Origin: Ferribacterium limneticum
Lineage (GTDB): Bacteria; Pseudomonadota; Gammaproteobacteria; Burkholderiales; Rhodocyclaceae
Length of the DNA: 64,000 bases
NCBI RefSeq assembly: GCF_020510625.1
Contig: NZ_CP075191.1
Location: forward strand, 4,007,501-4,071,500
Direction: 5' to 3'
A program made the translations under genes and the position numbers. Below are positions 8,559 through 17,285 of the stretch, in pieces. Below the pieces are notes generated by a model. The model did not search any database, was not told where the DNA came from, and saw only the letters and a list, made by a program, of their open reading frames with translations. Position 1 is the stretch's first letter; the number at the start of each line of letters is the position of its first letter.

Positions 8559-8923
8559 AGAAGCAGAACTGGCTGCTGATCGCCGCCGTCGTGTTGCTCA
8601 CCGCCCTGCCGCTTTGGCTGGTGCCACACCTCGGCATCGGTACGGCCGCTGGACCGGATGGTCAGCCCGCAGCAACCTTTGGCGGGGCCGATGCGCAGGC
8701 GCAGCAGGCCATCGTGCAGATCGCCCCGAACTACCAGCCATGGTTCGCCCCGCTGCTCGAACCGGCCAGCGGCGAAATCGCCTCGCTGCTTTTCGCGCTG
8801 CAGGCGGCCCTCGGTGCCGGGGTGATCGGCTACTGGCTGGGTTCGGTCGTGACCCGCGAACGGCTGCTCAAGGAGGCCGAACGCCGGGCCGCCGAGGCCG
8901 GCAAGGATCACCGTGCTGATTGA
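8555..8923 (+). CDS. cbiN: Cobalt ECF transporter accessory protein CbiN
   Basis: A 122-residue protein with two membrane segments (LLIAAVVLLTALPLWLV and LFALQAALGAGVIGYWLG) separated by a periplasmic loop containing the family motif IAPNYQPWFAPLLEPASGE. CbiN helps load metal into CbiM. It overlaps cbiM by 4 bases and cbiQ by 11 bases. The charged C-terminal tail (ERLLKEAERRAAEAGKD) is somewhat longer than in short CbiN proteins. Confidence 0.92.
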   Translation: MKKQNWLLIAAVVLLTALPLWLVPHLGIGTAAGPDGQPAATFGGADAQAQQAIVQIAPNYQPWFAPLLEPASGEIASLLFALQAALGAGVIGYWLGSVVTRERLLKEAERRAAEAGKDHRAD

Positions 8924-9644
8924 GCAGGCCGCCTACGGCAACCGCTGGCGCCGCGTCAGCCCTGCCGCCAAGGGCGCCTTCGCACTGGCCGGACTGATCG
9001 CCGCCTTCGCCGCGCCGACGCCGCAGGCCGCTGCCAGTGTGGCTGCCCTGCTGGCCGGCGTCGCCTGCCTGGGTGCTGGCGTGGCACCCGGCCTCTACCT
9101 GCGTGTCGCCGCGCCAGCCACCGGCTTTCTCGCCCTCTCCGCCCTGTCGCTGCTCGTCAGCCTCGATAGCAACCTGAGCTGGCGCTGGGCGCCGGAAGCC
9201 TGGCCGCAGGTGGCGACGCTCAGTAGCCGCTCGCTGGCCGCCCTCGCCGCCCTGCTCGGTCTGGTGCTGACCACGCCACTGCCCGACCTGCTCGGCCTGC
9301 TCCGCCGTCTGCGCTGCCCGGATGTCCTGCTCGACCTGATGGTGCTGTGCTACCGCATGCTGTTCGTCTTCTCGGCCGCTCTGCACGACACCGCGACGGC
9401 CCAGCACGCCCGCCTCGGCTACGCGTCGACGCGGCTGGCCTGGCGTTCGATCGGCCGGCTCGCCGCTAACCTCGCTGTCCAGATCTGGCAGCGGGCACAC
9501 GCCTTGCACCAGGCGGCACAAGCTCGCAATGGCGACGGGGCGCTACGTTTTCTCAGCCCGGTTTTCGCCCACGCCCGGCGCGACACCCTGCTGGCCGCCC
9601 TGGCCGGTGGGCTGCTGATCGTTGCCGCAAGGTTGTTGGCATGA
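8913..9644 (+). CDS. cbiQ: Cobalt ECF transporter T component CbiQ
   Basis: A 243-residue T component of the energy-coupling-factor importer, with several membrane helices and the coupling-helix region RLGYASTRLAWRSIGRL (an Ala-Arg-rich motif contacting CbiO). It starts at a GTG at 8913 inside the end of cbiN, with AAGGA about 12 bases upstream. It overlaps cbiO by ATGA, consistent with stoichiometric production of CbiM, N, Q and O. Confidence 0.9.
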   Translation: MLIEQAAYGNRWRRVSPAAKGAFALAGLIAAFAAPTPQAAASVAALLAGVACLGAGVAPGLYLRVAAPATGFLALSALSLLVSLDSNLSWRWAPEAWPQVATLSSRSLAALAALLGLVLTTPLPDLLGLLRRLRCPDVLLDLMVLCYRMLFVFSAALHDTATAQHARLGYASTRLAWRSIGRLAANLAVQIWQRAHALHQAAQARNGDGALRFLSPVFAHARRDTLLAALAGGLLIVAARLLA

Positions 9645-10477
9645 CGCTGCTGCTCGAAGCCAGCGCCTTGCGCCATGTCTACGCCGACGGCAGCATCGGT
9701 CTGGACGACTGCTCGCTGGCCATCCGCAGCGGCAGCCGCAACGCCCTGCTCGGCCGCAACGGGTCCGGCAAGACCACCTTGCTGCAGCACTTCAACGCCC
9801 TGCTGCGACCGACCGGTGGCCAGGTGCGCTTTGCCGGCCTGCCGGTCGACTACGGGCGCAGCGGCTTGAACGCGCTGCGCCGACGGGTCGGGCTGGTATT
9901 CCAGAATCCCGACCGCCAGTTGTTCTCGGCCAGCGTGGTCGAGGATGTCTCTTTCGGCCCGCTCAACCTCGGGCTGGACGAGACCACGGTGCGCCAGCGC
10001 GTTGGGGCGGCGCTGGCCGCCGTCGGCATGAGCGATCTGGCCGACAAGCCGGTGCATCACCTCAGTTTCGGCCAGAAAAAGCGGGTGTGCATCGCCGGCG
10101 TACTGGCCATGCAGCCCGACGTGCTGCTGCTCGACGAACCGATGGCCGGGCTCGACGCCACCATGCAGATCGAACTGCAGGCTCTGCTCGACAGCCTGAC
10201 AGCGCGCGGCATCACCATCGTGCTATCGACCCACGACGTCGATTTCGCCTATCGCTGGGCCGACGACATCCACTTGTTCGCGGCCGGCCGCTGCCTGGCT
10301 TCGTTCGCCGCCGGCGACCTGCCGCAACACGCACTGCCACTACGCGCCGCCGGCCAGCCACTCCCGGCTGTGCTCGAACTCCACCGGGCGCTGGCTGCGC
10401 ACGGGCTGGGCGACCAGCCTCCGCCGCGCAGCCTGGACGCCCTGCTCACCCATCTCACCGCCAAGGACGCCCGATGA
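9641..10477 (+). CDS. cbiO: Cobalt ECF transporter ATPase CbiO
   Basis: A 278-residue ABC ATPase that energises cobalt uptake. Walker A GRNGSGKTTLL, Q-loop region VFQNPDRQLFSASVVEDVSF, signature LSFGQKKRVCIAGVLA and Walker B VLLLDEPMAGLD are intact. QNPDRQLF is typical of ECF ATPases. The roughly 50-residue C-terminal extension after the H-loop is family-like. Its stop overlaps the ATG of a 18-codon frame that runs into cobM. Confidence 0.93.
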   Translation: MTLLLEASALRHVYADGSIGLDDCSLAIRSGSRNALLGRNGSGKTTLLQHFNALLRPTGGQVRFAGLPVDYGRSGLNALRRRVGLVFQNPDRQLFSASVVEDVSFGPLNLGLDETTVRQRVGAALAAVGMSDLADKPVHHLSFGQKKRVCIAGVLAMQPDVLLLDEPMAGLDATMQIELQALLDSLTARGITIVLSTHDVDFAYRWADDIHLFAAGRCLASFAAGDLPQHALPLRAAGQPLPAVLELHRALAAHGLGDQPPPRSLDALLTHLTAKDAR

Positions 10478-10530
10478 ATTTTGGCCACTTTTTCACTTTC
10501 CCTGTAACAGCTACCTGCCATGGCCACTAA
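10474..10530 (+). other. Possible translational-coupling mini-ORF between cbiO and cobM
   Basis: An 18-codon frame begins with the ATG overlapping the cbiO stop (ATGA) and ends with a TAA just inside cobM (cobM ATG at 10520). cobM itself has no recognisable purine-rich ribosome site, so ribosomes ending this frame could hand over to cobM. The encoded peptide has no known motif; this is an inference about coupling, not a claimed protein. Confidence 0.3.
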
Positions 10531-11329
10531 ACCGCAACCCGGCACCGTCTGGTTCGTCGGCGCCGGCCCCGGCGACCCGGACCTGATCACCGTCAAGGGC
10601 CGCAAGCTGCTCGAACAAGCCGGTGCTGTGCTCTTCGCCGGCTCGCTGGTCGATCAGGCGGCAACGCTGTACGCGCCGGCCGGCTGCGAAATTCGCGACT
10701 CCAAGGACATGACGCTGGAAGAGATGACCGACTGGCTGATTGCCGCTGCCAACCGGCATGAAACGGTGATCCGCCTGCAGACCGGCGACCCCGGCCTCTA
10801 CGGCGCGCTGATCGAAATGACGCGGCCGCTGACCGCCGCCGGCATCGCCTGGGCAGTGGTGCCGGGTGTTTCCTCGGCCATGGCCTCGATGGCCGCGGCC
10901 GGCGAAACCCTGACCCTGCCGGAAGTGACGCAGACCGTGATCCTGACCCGCGTCGCCGGCCGCACGCCGATGCCGCCGGGCGAGGAACTCGAAGCCCTGG
11001 CCGCCCACAAGACGACGCTGTGCGTCTACCTGTCGATCACGCTGCTGCACAAGGTGCAGGAGGCGCTGCTCGCCGCCGGCTGGGACGAGGATGCACCGAT
11101 TCTCGTGGTGCAGAAAGCCAGCTGGCCGGGCGAGGAAAAGATCGTGCGCGGCACGATCAAGGACATCAAGCGCAAGTGCCAGGACGAAAAGATCGCCAGC
11201 CAGGCCATGATCGTCGCCAGCCCGACCCTGGGCGCCGCCGACTGGCCGGACCTGATCCGCTCCAAGCTCTACGACCCCACCTTTGGCCATCGCTTCCGCA
11301 AGGCGAGCCCCCAGGAGAATGCCGCATGA
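10520..11329 (+). CDS. cobM: Precorrin-4 C11-methyltransferase (CobM/CbiF)
   Basis: A 269-residue SAM-dependent tetrapyrrole methylase that methylates C11 of (cobalt-)precorrin-4. The N-terminal GAGPGDPDLITVKG loop, the middle RLQTGDPGLYGAL and VPGVSSAMASMAAAGETLTLPEV blocks, with the PE of the CbiF family, identify it. It is about 42 bases after cbiO and overlaps cbiX by ATGA, so the cobalt importer and corrin operon are probably one transcript. Confidence 0.93.
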   Translation: MATKPQPGTVWFVGAGPGDPDLITVKGRKLLEQAGAVLFAGSLVDQAATLYAPAGCEIRDSKDMTLEEMTDWLIAAANRHETVIRLQTGDPGLYGALIEMTRPLTAAGIAWAVVPGVSSAMASMAAAGETLTLPEVTQTVILTRVAGRTPMPPGEELEALAAHKTTLCVYLSITLLHKVQEALLAAGWDEDAPILVVQKASWPGEEKIVRGTIKDIKRKCQDEKIASQAMIVASPTLGAADWPDLIRSKLYDPTFGHRFRKASPQENAA

Positions 11330-12234
11330 ACGCCACCACCATCCTGCTCGTCGGCCACGGCTCGCGCGGCCGCGAGGGAAACAAGGAAACGATCCATTTC
11401 GCTGCCCAATGGCGCGAACGCCGCCCCGACTGGCGCATCGAGGTCTGCTTCATCGAGCACGCCGAGGTGCTGCTTGCCGAAGGGCTGGATCGCGCCGCGC
11501 AGGGCGCCGGCAAGGTGCTTGTCATCCCCTTCATTCTCAACGCCGCCGGCCATGTGAAGATGGAGTTGCCGGCCGCCATCGCGGCAGCGCGCGAACGCCA
11601 CCCGGCCGTCGACTTCGCCGTCACCCGTCACCTCGGCATGGGGCGCGACATCTTTGCCGTGCTGCAAAGCCAGCTCGACCGCCTGATGAAGCAACTGGCC
11701 ATGCCCGACCCGCAAACCACCGGCGTCATCCTGCTCGGCCGCGGTTCCTCCGATGCCGGCGCCAACGGCGAACTGGCCAAGATGGCGCGCTGGCTGTTCG
11801 AGGAAAACGACCATGAACTGGTCGACCTGGCCTTCACCGGCGTCACCTGGCCGCGCCTGGAAAGCGCCGTCCAGCGTCAGGTTCGGCTGGGCATGATGCA
11901 GGTCGCCATCGTGCCGGTCTATCTCTTCACCGGGGTGCTGATCGAGCGCATCCAGGAACAGGTGGCCCGCCTGAGACTGCAATACCCGCAGGTCACCTTC
12001 GCGCTGGGTACGCACTTCGGTTTCGACCCCGGCATCTTCACGCTGCTCGACGACAAGGTCGGGAACGACGAGCTGCCGGAAGGGCGAATGCTCGAATGCG
12101 ACGGCTGCAAGTACCGCGCGGAGGCCGAGGAAGGCCATCTGCACGACCACAGCCACACCGCCACCGGCGGCTGCGGCCATCACCACGAACACGCAATGGC
12201 CAACCCCCACGGCTGCGCCCACCAACACGACTGA
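11326..12234 (+). CDS. cbiX: Sirohydrochlorin cobaltochelatase CbiX (long, His-rich form)
   Basis: A 302-residue CbiX that inserts Co2+ into sirohydrochlorin, the entry to the early-cobalt pathway. Two homologous chelatase halves are visible: the first begins ILLVGHGSRGREGNK with the catalytic His, the second ILLGRGSSDAGANGE where the equivalent position is Arg. The last 35 residues carry a CxxC (CDGCKY) and a His-rich tail (HLHDHSH, CGHHHEH), as in long CbiX proteins reported to bind an Fe-S cluster and metal. ATG 11326 overlaps cobM. Confidence 0.93.
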   Translation: MNATTILLVGHGSRGREGNKETIHFAAQWRERRPDWRIEVCFIEHAEVLLAEGLDRAAQGAGKVLVIPFILNAAGHVKMELPAAIAAARERHPAVDFAVTRHLGMGRDIFAVLQSQLDRLMKQLAMPDPQTTGVILLGRGSSDAGANGELAKMARWLFEENDHELVDLAFTGVTWPRLESAVQRQVRLGMMQVAIVPVYLFTGVLIERIQEQVARLRLQYPQVTFALGTHFGFDPGIFTLLDDKVGNDELPEGRMLECDGCKYRAEAEEGHLHDHSHTATGGCGHHHEHAMANPHGCAHQHD

Positions 12235-12249
12235 TTTGCGAGAAACCCC

Positions 12250-12939
12250 ATGACCTTCAGCACCGCCGCCAACACCGTTACCGAACAGCTGACCGAAGCC
12301 GGCCGCGCCATCGAGCACGACTCCTTCGCCATCATCGACGCCGAAGCCGGCCCGCACGGCTACACCGCCGAGCAATGGCCGCTGGTTCGCCGGATGATCC
12401 ACGCCAACGCCGATTTCGAGTTCAACGGCCTGACCGCCTTCCACCCGGATGCCATGCAGGCTGGCTTCCAGGCTGTCCTGAAGGGCAACACGCCCATCGT
12501 CGCCGATGTCGAGATGATCTGCGTCGGCCTCTCCAAGCCGCGCCTCACCCACTTCGGCCTGAGCACCCACCACTATATTTCCGATGCCGACGTGATTGAG
12601 GCCGCCAAGGCCGCCAACAGCACGCGCGCCGTGCAGGCCATGCGCAAGGCGCACCGGCTGGGCAAGCTGGAAGGCGCCATCGTCGGCATCGGCAACGCGC
12701 CGACCGCGCTGATCGAACTGGTCCGCCTGATCCGCGAAGAAGGCGTCCGCCCGGCGCTGGTCATCGGCATGCCGGTCGGCTTCGTTTCCGCCGCCGAATC
12801 GAAGGATCTGCTGATGACCGTGAACGAAGTGCCGTGGGTCGCCATCCAGGGCCGCAAGGGCGGCTCGACGCTGGTTGTCGCGGCGATCCACGCCATGCTC
12901 TCACTGGCTGAAGTCGAGCAGAAGAAACAGGCGGCATGA
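12250..12939 (+). CDS. cobH: Precorrin-8X / cobalt-precorrin-8 methylmutase
   Basis: A 229-residue CobH/CbiC that moves the methyl group from C11 to C12, giving (cobalt-)hydrogenobyrinate or cobyrinate. The family block IHANADFEFNGL, HYISDADVIEAA and the ending region IGMPVGFVSAAESKDLL and VPWVAIQGRKGGSTL are clear. It follows cbiX by 15 bases and overlaps cbiD by ATGA. Confidence 0.93.
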   Translation: MTFSTAANTVTEQLTEAGRAIEHDSFAIIDAEAGPHGYTAEQWPLVRRMIHANADFEFNGLTAFHPDAMQAGFQAVLKGNTPIVADVEMICVGLSKPRLTHFGLSTHHYISDADVIEAAKAANSTRAVQAMRKAHRLGKLEGAIVGIGNAPTALIELVRLIREEGVRPALVIGMPVGFVSAAESKDLLMTVNEVPWVAIQGRKGGSTLVVAAIHAMLSLAEVEQKKQAA

Positions 12940-14084
12940 GCGAAGAAAATCTGGCCAAGGTTCGCAAGGGCGACGCCAGGCGCCAGCGCGGCAACCGTAC
13001 CGGCTTCACCACCGGCGCTTGCTCGGCAGCGGCGGCACGCGCCGCCACGCTCGGCCTGCTGCTCAGCGAGGTGCCGGAGAGCGTGCTCAGCCGGCTGCCC
13101 AACGGCCAGGAAGTGAGCTTTGCCGTCATCGACGGCAGCGTAGAGGAAAGTGCCGGCCTGGCCCATGCCGCCATCGTCAAGGATGCCGGCGACGACCCGG
13201 ATGCGACGCACGGCGCCCACCTGACCGCCGACGTACGCCTGTTGCCGCACCGCGCCGGTGAAGTCGTGCTCAAGGGCGGCCCCGGTGTCGGCATCGTCAC
13301 CAAGCCCGGCCTCGGGCTGGAAGTCGGCGGCCCGGCCATCAACCCGGTGCCGCGCCGCAACATCATCGACAACGTGCGCGCCGTGGCCGGCGAACTGCTC
13401 GATCACGATGGTCTGGAAGTCACCATCTCCGTGCCCGGCGGCGACGAAATGGCCAAGAAGACGCTGAATGCCCGGCTCGGCATCCTCGGCGGCATTTCCA
13501 TTCTCGGTACCACCGGCATCGTCCGCCCCTATTCGACCGCCGCCTTCCGCGCCAGCGTCGTGCAGGCGGTCGATGTGGCGTTTAATCAGGGGCGGCAGCA
13601 CCTCGTCTTCACCACCGGCGGGCGCACCGAGAAGTTCGCCATGCGCCAGTTGCCGGCGCTGGACGAATCCTGCTTCGTGCAGATGGGCGACTTCGTCAAG
13701 GCAGCCTTCAGCAGCGCCATCAAGCGCGGCGTTCCGGAGATCACCGTCGGCGCCATGGTCGGCAAGCTGACCAAGATGTGCCAGGGCCTGGCCGTCACCC
13801 ACGCCTGGAAGGCCGAGGTGGACCGCGACATCCTGGCCGATTCCGCCCGCGAAGTCGGTGCCCCGGCCGACCTGATCGAGGAAATCCGCGCTGCCGAAAC
13901 CGCCCGTTTCGCCGCCGAACGGCTGGCTGCACTCGGCCTGGCCGAAGCCTTCCATCGCCAGCTGGCGATCAAGGCCATCCGCAGCCTGACCACCCACTAC
14001 CCCGGTGACTATCGCCTGACCGTGCTGGTCTGCGATTTTGAAGGCCGGTTCATTTGCCGCGTAGAACAAGATGAAGCCCAATAA
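12936..14084 (+). CDS. cbiD: Cobalt-precorrin-5B C1-methyltransferase CbiD
   Basis: A 382-residue CbiD, the C1-methyltransferase of the cobalt-early pathway; it is unrelated to the SAM methylases around it. The N-terminal signature RTGFTTGACSAAAARAA and the central VVLKGGPGVGIVTKPGLGLE and INPVPRRNI segments identify it. Its presence, with cbiX and cbiG, is the main evidence that this operon encodes the oxygen-independent-type route. It overlaps cobL by 14 bases. Confidence 0.94.
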   Translation: MSEENLAKVRKGDARRQRGNRTGFTTGACSAAAARAATLGLLLSEVPESVLSRLPNGQEVSFAVIDGSVEESAGLAHAAIVKDAGDDPDATHGAHLTADVRLLPHRAGEVVLKGGPGVGIVTKPGLGLEVGGPAINPVPRRNIIDNVRAVAGELLDHDGLEVTISVPGGDEMAKKTLNARLGILGGISILGTTGIVRPYSTAAFRASVVQAVDVAFNQGRQHLVFTTGGRTEKFAMRQLPALDESCFVQMGDFVKAAFSSAIKRGVPEITVGAMVGKLTKMCQGLAVTHAWKAEVDRDILADSAREVGAPADLIEEIRAAETARFAAERLAALGLAEAFHRQLAIKAIRSLTTHYPGDYRLTVLVCDFEGRFICRVEQDEAQ

Positions 14085-15366
14085 TTCCTGCACCCTCCTC
14101 GGCATTCTCGACGACGGCTGGGCCGGCCTGTCCGATACCGCCCGCCAGCGGCTGGCGGCGGCCGACCTGGTGATCGGCGCCGGCCGCACGCTCGACCTGG
14201 TTCGCCCTTACCTTGCCACCGGCGCTCAATTGCGCGACATGGACGGCCAGCTTGGCCAGGTGCCGGGCTGGATTGCGGCAGCACGCGCCGCCGGCCACCG
14301 CGTCGTCGCGCTCGCCACCGGCGACCCGCTGTGCCACGGCATCGCCTCGTGGCTGACCGGCAAGCTGGGGCCGGATGGTTTTGAGATCCTGCCGGCGGTG
14401 TCGACGCTGCAACTGGCCTTCGCCCGCTTCAAGACGGCCTGGCAGGACATCAAGATCGCCACCTGCCACACCGCCGATGCCGGCGAATGGTCTGTCGGCG
14501 CGCCGCCCTCCCACGGCCTGTACAAGCTGATGCGCAGCATTGCCCGGCATCCCCGCGTGGCGCTGTTCACCGGCCCGGAGAACACCCCGGCCCGGCTGGC
14601 CCGGGCCCTGATCCTGGCCGGCTACGCGCAGGAAGCCCGGCTGTCGGTCGCCTGCCGCCTGTTACTGGCGGATGAAGCCATCTACCGCGACCTCAGCCTG
14701 GCCGAGGCGGCCGAGATGGATTTCCCGCAGCCCAATGTCGTGCTGGTCGAACGCACGGCAACGGCCGTCCCCGCCTTCGGGCTGGAGGATGGCGAGTACA
14801 TCCAGCGCTCGCCCCGCAGTGACCAATCAGGAGGGCTGATCACCAAGCAGGAGGCGCGCGCCCTGTCGCTGGCCAAGCTGCGCCTGAAGCCGGATGCGCT
14901 GGTCTGGGACATCGGCGCCGGTTCCGGCTCGGTCGGCCTGGAAGCAGCCCGCCTGGCGCCGGAGGGCCATGTCTGGGCCATCGAAAAGAATGCCGGCGAC
15001 GCCGAAAACGCCCGCGCCAACGCGGCCCGTTTCCAGGTCGGCAATTACACGTTGGTCGAAGGCAAGGCGCCGCAGCACCTCGACGGCTGGCCGGATCCGG
15101 ACGCCGTGTTCATCGGCGGCTCGGGCGGCGAACTGGGCGAGTTGATCCGCCTGATCCTCAGCCGCCTGAAGCCCGGCGGCCGGCTGGTCATGAATTTCGT
15201 GACGCTGGAAAACCTGGCCACCGCCACTGCCGCGCTGAAGGAAAGCGGCGCGAGCTGGGACGTGGTGCAACTGCAGGCCAGCCGCAGCCAGCCAATTCTC
15301 GATATGCACCGGATGGCGGCCCAGAACCCCGTCTGGATCGTCACCGCAAGCAAGGAAAACCTATGA
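14071..15366 (+). CDS. cobL: Precorrin-6Y C5,15-methyltransferase, CbiE-CbiT fusion (CobL)
   Basis: A 431-residue two-domain protein. The first ~200 residues are a tetrapyrrole methylase (CbiE-like: LVIGAGRTLDLVRPY, LATGDPLCHGI); the second half is a Rossmann methyltransferase with decarboxylase role (CbiT-like: VWDIGAGSGSVGLEAARL). Together they methylate C5 and C15 and decarboxylate the C12 acetate chain. The start lies within the end of cbiD and the stop overlaps cobI. A fused form is common in proteobacteria. Confidence 0.93.
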   Translation: MKPNNSCTLLGILDDGWAGLSDTARQRLAAADLVIGAGRTLDLVRPYLATGAQLRDMDGQLGQVPGWIAAARAAGHRVVALATGDPLCHGIASWLTGKLGPDGFEILPAVSTLQLAFARFKTAWQDIKIATCHTADAGEWSVGAPPSHGLYKLMRSIARHPRVALFTGPENTPARLARALILAGYAQEARLSVACRLLLADEAIYRDLSLAEAAEMDFPQPNVVLVERTATAVPAFGLEDGEYIQRSPRSDQSGGLITKQEARALSLAKLRLKPDALVWDIGAGSGSVGLEAARLAPEGHVWAIEKNAGDAENARANAARFQVGNYTLVEGKAPQHLDGWPDPDAVFIGGSGGELGELIRLILSRLKPGGRLVMNFVTLENLATATAALKESGASWDVVQLQASRSQPILDMHRMAAQNPVWIVTASKENL

Positions 15367-16160
15367 CTGAAAAAAAACACTACGGAAAACTGATCGGCGC
15401 CTCGCTCGGCCCCGGCGACCCCGACCTGATCACCCGCCGCGCTTGGGCCGCCCTGCAATCCGGCGCCCGCTGGCTGTACCCGGTCAAGAAGGCCGAGGAG
15501 TCGTCCTACGCGCTGTCCATTGTCGAGCGCGGCGGCATCCCGGTGCCGGCCGATGCGGTCGAACTAGTCTTCCCGATGACGCGCGACGCCGACATCCTGG
15601 CCAAGGCCTGGGTGCGTGCTGCTGAGCAAACGCTAGCCTTGCTCGCCGAAGGGCGCGACCTGGTTTTCCTGGTCGAAGGCGACGCCTCGACCTTCGCCAC
15701 CTTCGGCCACCTCGCCCGCGTCGTGCGCGAACTGGTGACGGCGCAGGGGCAAACACTCGAAGTCGAGACCATCCCCGGCGTGTCGTCGTTCGCTGCCGCC
15801 GCCGCAGCTTCCGGCGTCACCCTGGCCGAGGAGGACGAAACCTTCGCCATCATCCCGGCCGCCTACGGCGTTGAGGTGATCGACCACCTGCTTGATGAGT
15901 TTGACACCCTGGCCCTGCTCAAGGTCAAGCCGCTGGTCGATGAAGTCGTCGAACTGCTGGAAAAGCGCGAGCTGCTGGCAACCTCGGTGTTCATCGAGAA
16001 AGTCGGCTCACCGGACGAGCGCATCGTGCGCGATGTGGCCAGCCTAAAGGGCGAAAAAGTTAACTACCTGTCGCTCATGCTGGTCCAGAACCCCAAACGC
16101 GTACGCGGCGAACTGCGCCGCGGCTGCCGGAAAAGACAGTCGCTAGCAGCTAGTCACTAG
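15363..16160 (+). CDS. cobI: Precorrin-2 C20-methyltransferase (CobI/CbiL)
   Basis: A 265-residue SAM-dependent methylase that methylates C20 of (cobalt-)precorrin-2. The N-terminal signature IGASLGPGDPDLITRRAW, the block LVFLVEGDASTFATF and IPGVSSFAAAAAASG are family features. It overlaps cobL by ATGA. A palindrome-rich gap of 112 bases then separates it from cbiG, the first real break in the operon. Confidence 0.92.
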   Translation: MTEKKHYGKLIGASLGPGDPDLITRRAWAALQSGARWLYPVKKAEESSYALSIVERGGIPVPADAVELVFPMTRDADILAKAWVRAAEQTLALLAEGRDLVFLVEGDASTFATFGHLARVVRELVTAQGQTLEVETIPGVSSFAAAAAASGVTLAEEDETFAIIPAAYGVEVIDHLLDEFDTLALLKVKPLVDEVVELLEKRELLATSVFIEKVGSPDERIVRDVASLKGEKVNYLSLMLVQNPKRVRGELRRGCRKRQSLAASH

Positions 16161-16250
16161 TTGTTAGGGAGGCGCTGATTAATTCGTCATTTCCGAATAA
16201 ATCAGCGTTTCCTTAGCGAAGTCAAAACCGTGCCTACCGACTAACAACTA
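16157..16250. repeat. Nested inverted repeats between cobI and cbiG
   Basis: An outer pair TAGTTGTTAG (16158-16167) and CTAACAACTA (16241-16250) encloses an inner hairpin at 16173-16207 whose 14-bp arms CGCTGATTAATTCG and CGAATAAATCAGCG differ at one position; TTTCCTTA follows. The inner hairpin could attenuate transcription between cobI and cbiG. The nested arrangement also resembles a small palindromic repeat element. Confidence 0.6.
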
Positions 16251-16272
16251 ATAACCGACTACTACCAACTCA

Positions 16273-17010
16273 ATGAAAATCGCCGTCGTCTCGATTACCA
16301 AACATGGCATCGCGCTGGCCGGCAAGGTCGTCGCCGCCTTGCCGGGAGCACAGCTGTTCTGTCCCGAAAAATTCCGTGCCGAGGGTGAGGCTGCGGCGCC
16401 CGGCGCGGTGCATTGCTACGAAGGCAAGGTCGGCGACCAGGTGCCGGCGCTGTTCGCCGCCTTCGACGGCATTGTCTGCATCGTCTCGCTCGGTGCCGTC
16501 GTCCGCCTGATCGCCCCCCACCTGAAAAACAAGGAAACCGATCCGGCCGTGGTCGTCATCGACGAAGCCGGCAAGTTCGTCATCCCCATGCTCTCCGGCC
16601 ACCTCGGCGGCGCCAACCAGCTGGCTGGCCATCTCGCCACGGCGCTCGGTGCGCAAGCCGTGCTGACCACCGCCTCGGACGCCCGCGCCACCATCGCCGT
16701 CGACCTGCTCGGCCGCGAACTGGGCTGGACTTTCGAGGCCAGCCACGACGAAATCGTCCGCTGCAGCGCCGCGATGGTGAATGACGAGCCGGTCGCGCTG
16801 GTGCAGGAAGCCGGCAGTACCGACTGGTGGGCCAACCACGCCAACGGGCGCCAAGGCCCGTTGCCCGCCAACGTGACGCAATTCGAAAAACTGGAAGACG
16901 TACCGCTCGACCGCTTCACTGCCGTGCTGTGGATCAGCCGACGGGAGATGCCGGCCGATATCGCCGCCCTACTGGCTGGACGGTGGGTTGTTTATCGTCC
17001 CAAACCGTAA
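16273..17010 (+). CDS. cbiG: Cobalt-precorrin-5A hydrolase CbiG, N-terminal and central domains
   Basis: A 245-residue protein covering the N-terminal and middle domains of CbiG, which opens the delta-lactone of cobalt-precorrin-5A and releases acetaldehyde. GIVCIVSLGAVVRLIAPHLKNKETDPAV and PMLSGHLGGANQLA are strong family blocks. Full CbiG proteins are about 340-380 residues; the missing C-terminal domain is encoded separately at 17286-17699. No clear ribosome site precedes the ATG at 16273. Confidence 0.9.
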   Translation: MKIAVVSITKHGIALAGKVVAALPGAQLFCPEKFRAEGEAAAPGAVHCYEGKVGDQVPALFAAFDGIVCIVSLGAVVRLIAPHLKNKETDPAVVVIDEAGKFVIPMLSGHLGGANQLAGHLATALGAQAVLTTASDARATIAVDLLGRELGWTFEASHDEIVRCSAAMVNDEPVALVQEAGSTDWWANHANGRQGPLPANVTQFEKLEDVPLDRFTAVLWISRREMPADIAALLAGRWVVYRPKP

Positions 17011-17039
17011 ATAAGCATGCCGCACGCCAACTACCACGA

Positions 17040-17285
17040 GATCCCCCCTCCCCCCTCGAGAGCGCCGAGCAGCGCAGAGCGGCCGGGGGCAGTCGGTTCG
17101 CAATGTCTGAGCCGCAGGCGAGTTTTGCGAAGCGCCCGGCTGCTTGAGCAGCGCAGGGGACCGGGCCAGCGGCCCGGCGCGAACGCGGGGGTCGCCTTTC
17201 TTTGCTTCCTTTCTTTGGCGAAGCAAAGAAAGGGAGACGCCGCTCAACGGCGGAAAACAGCGGTTGAACCCGCAAGGCTGCCAGC
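17040..17285. repeat. GC-rich palindromic repeat block splitting the two cbiG parts
   Basis: This 270-base gap has no convincing gene. It holds a 7-bp hairpin CCGGGCC-AGC-GGCCCGG (17161-17177), a 13-bp perfect inverted repeat CTTTCTTTGCTTC / GAAGCAAAGAAAG (17196-17208 and 17220-17232), and two related tracts, CGAGCAGCGCAGAGCGGCCGGG and TGAGCAGCGCAGGGGACCGGG. Such blocks recur between genes in beta- and gammaproteobacterial genomes and give spurious short ORFs. It is probably a dispersed repeat. Confidence 0.6.

Noticed and set aside
11269..14189. Two minus-strand frames of about 540 codons each opposite cbiX, cobH and cbiD.
   Set aside because: The + strand carries clear corrin enzymes with overlapping starts; the antisense translations have no recognisable domains.
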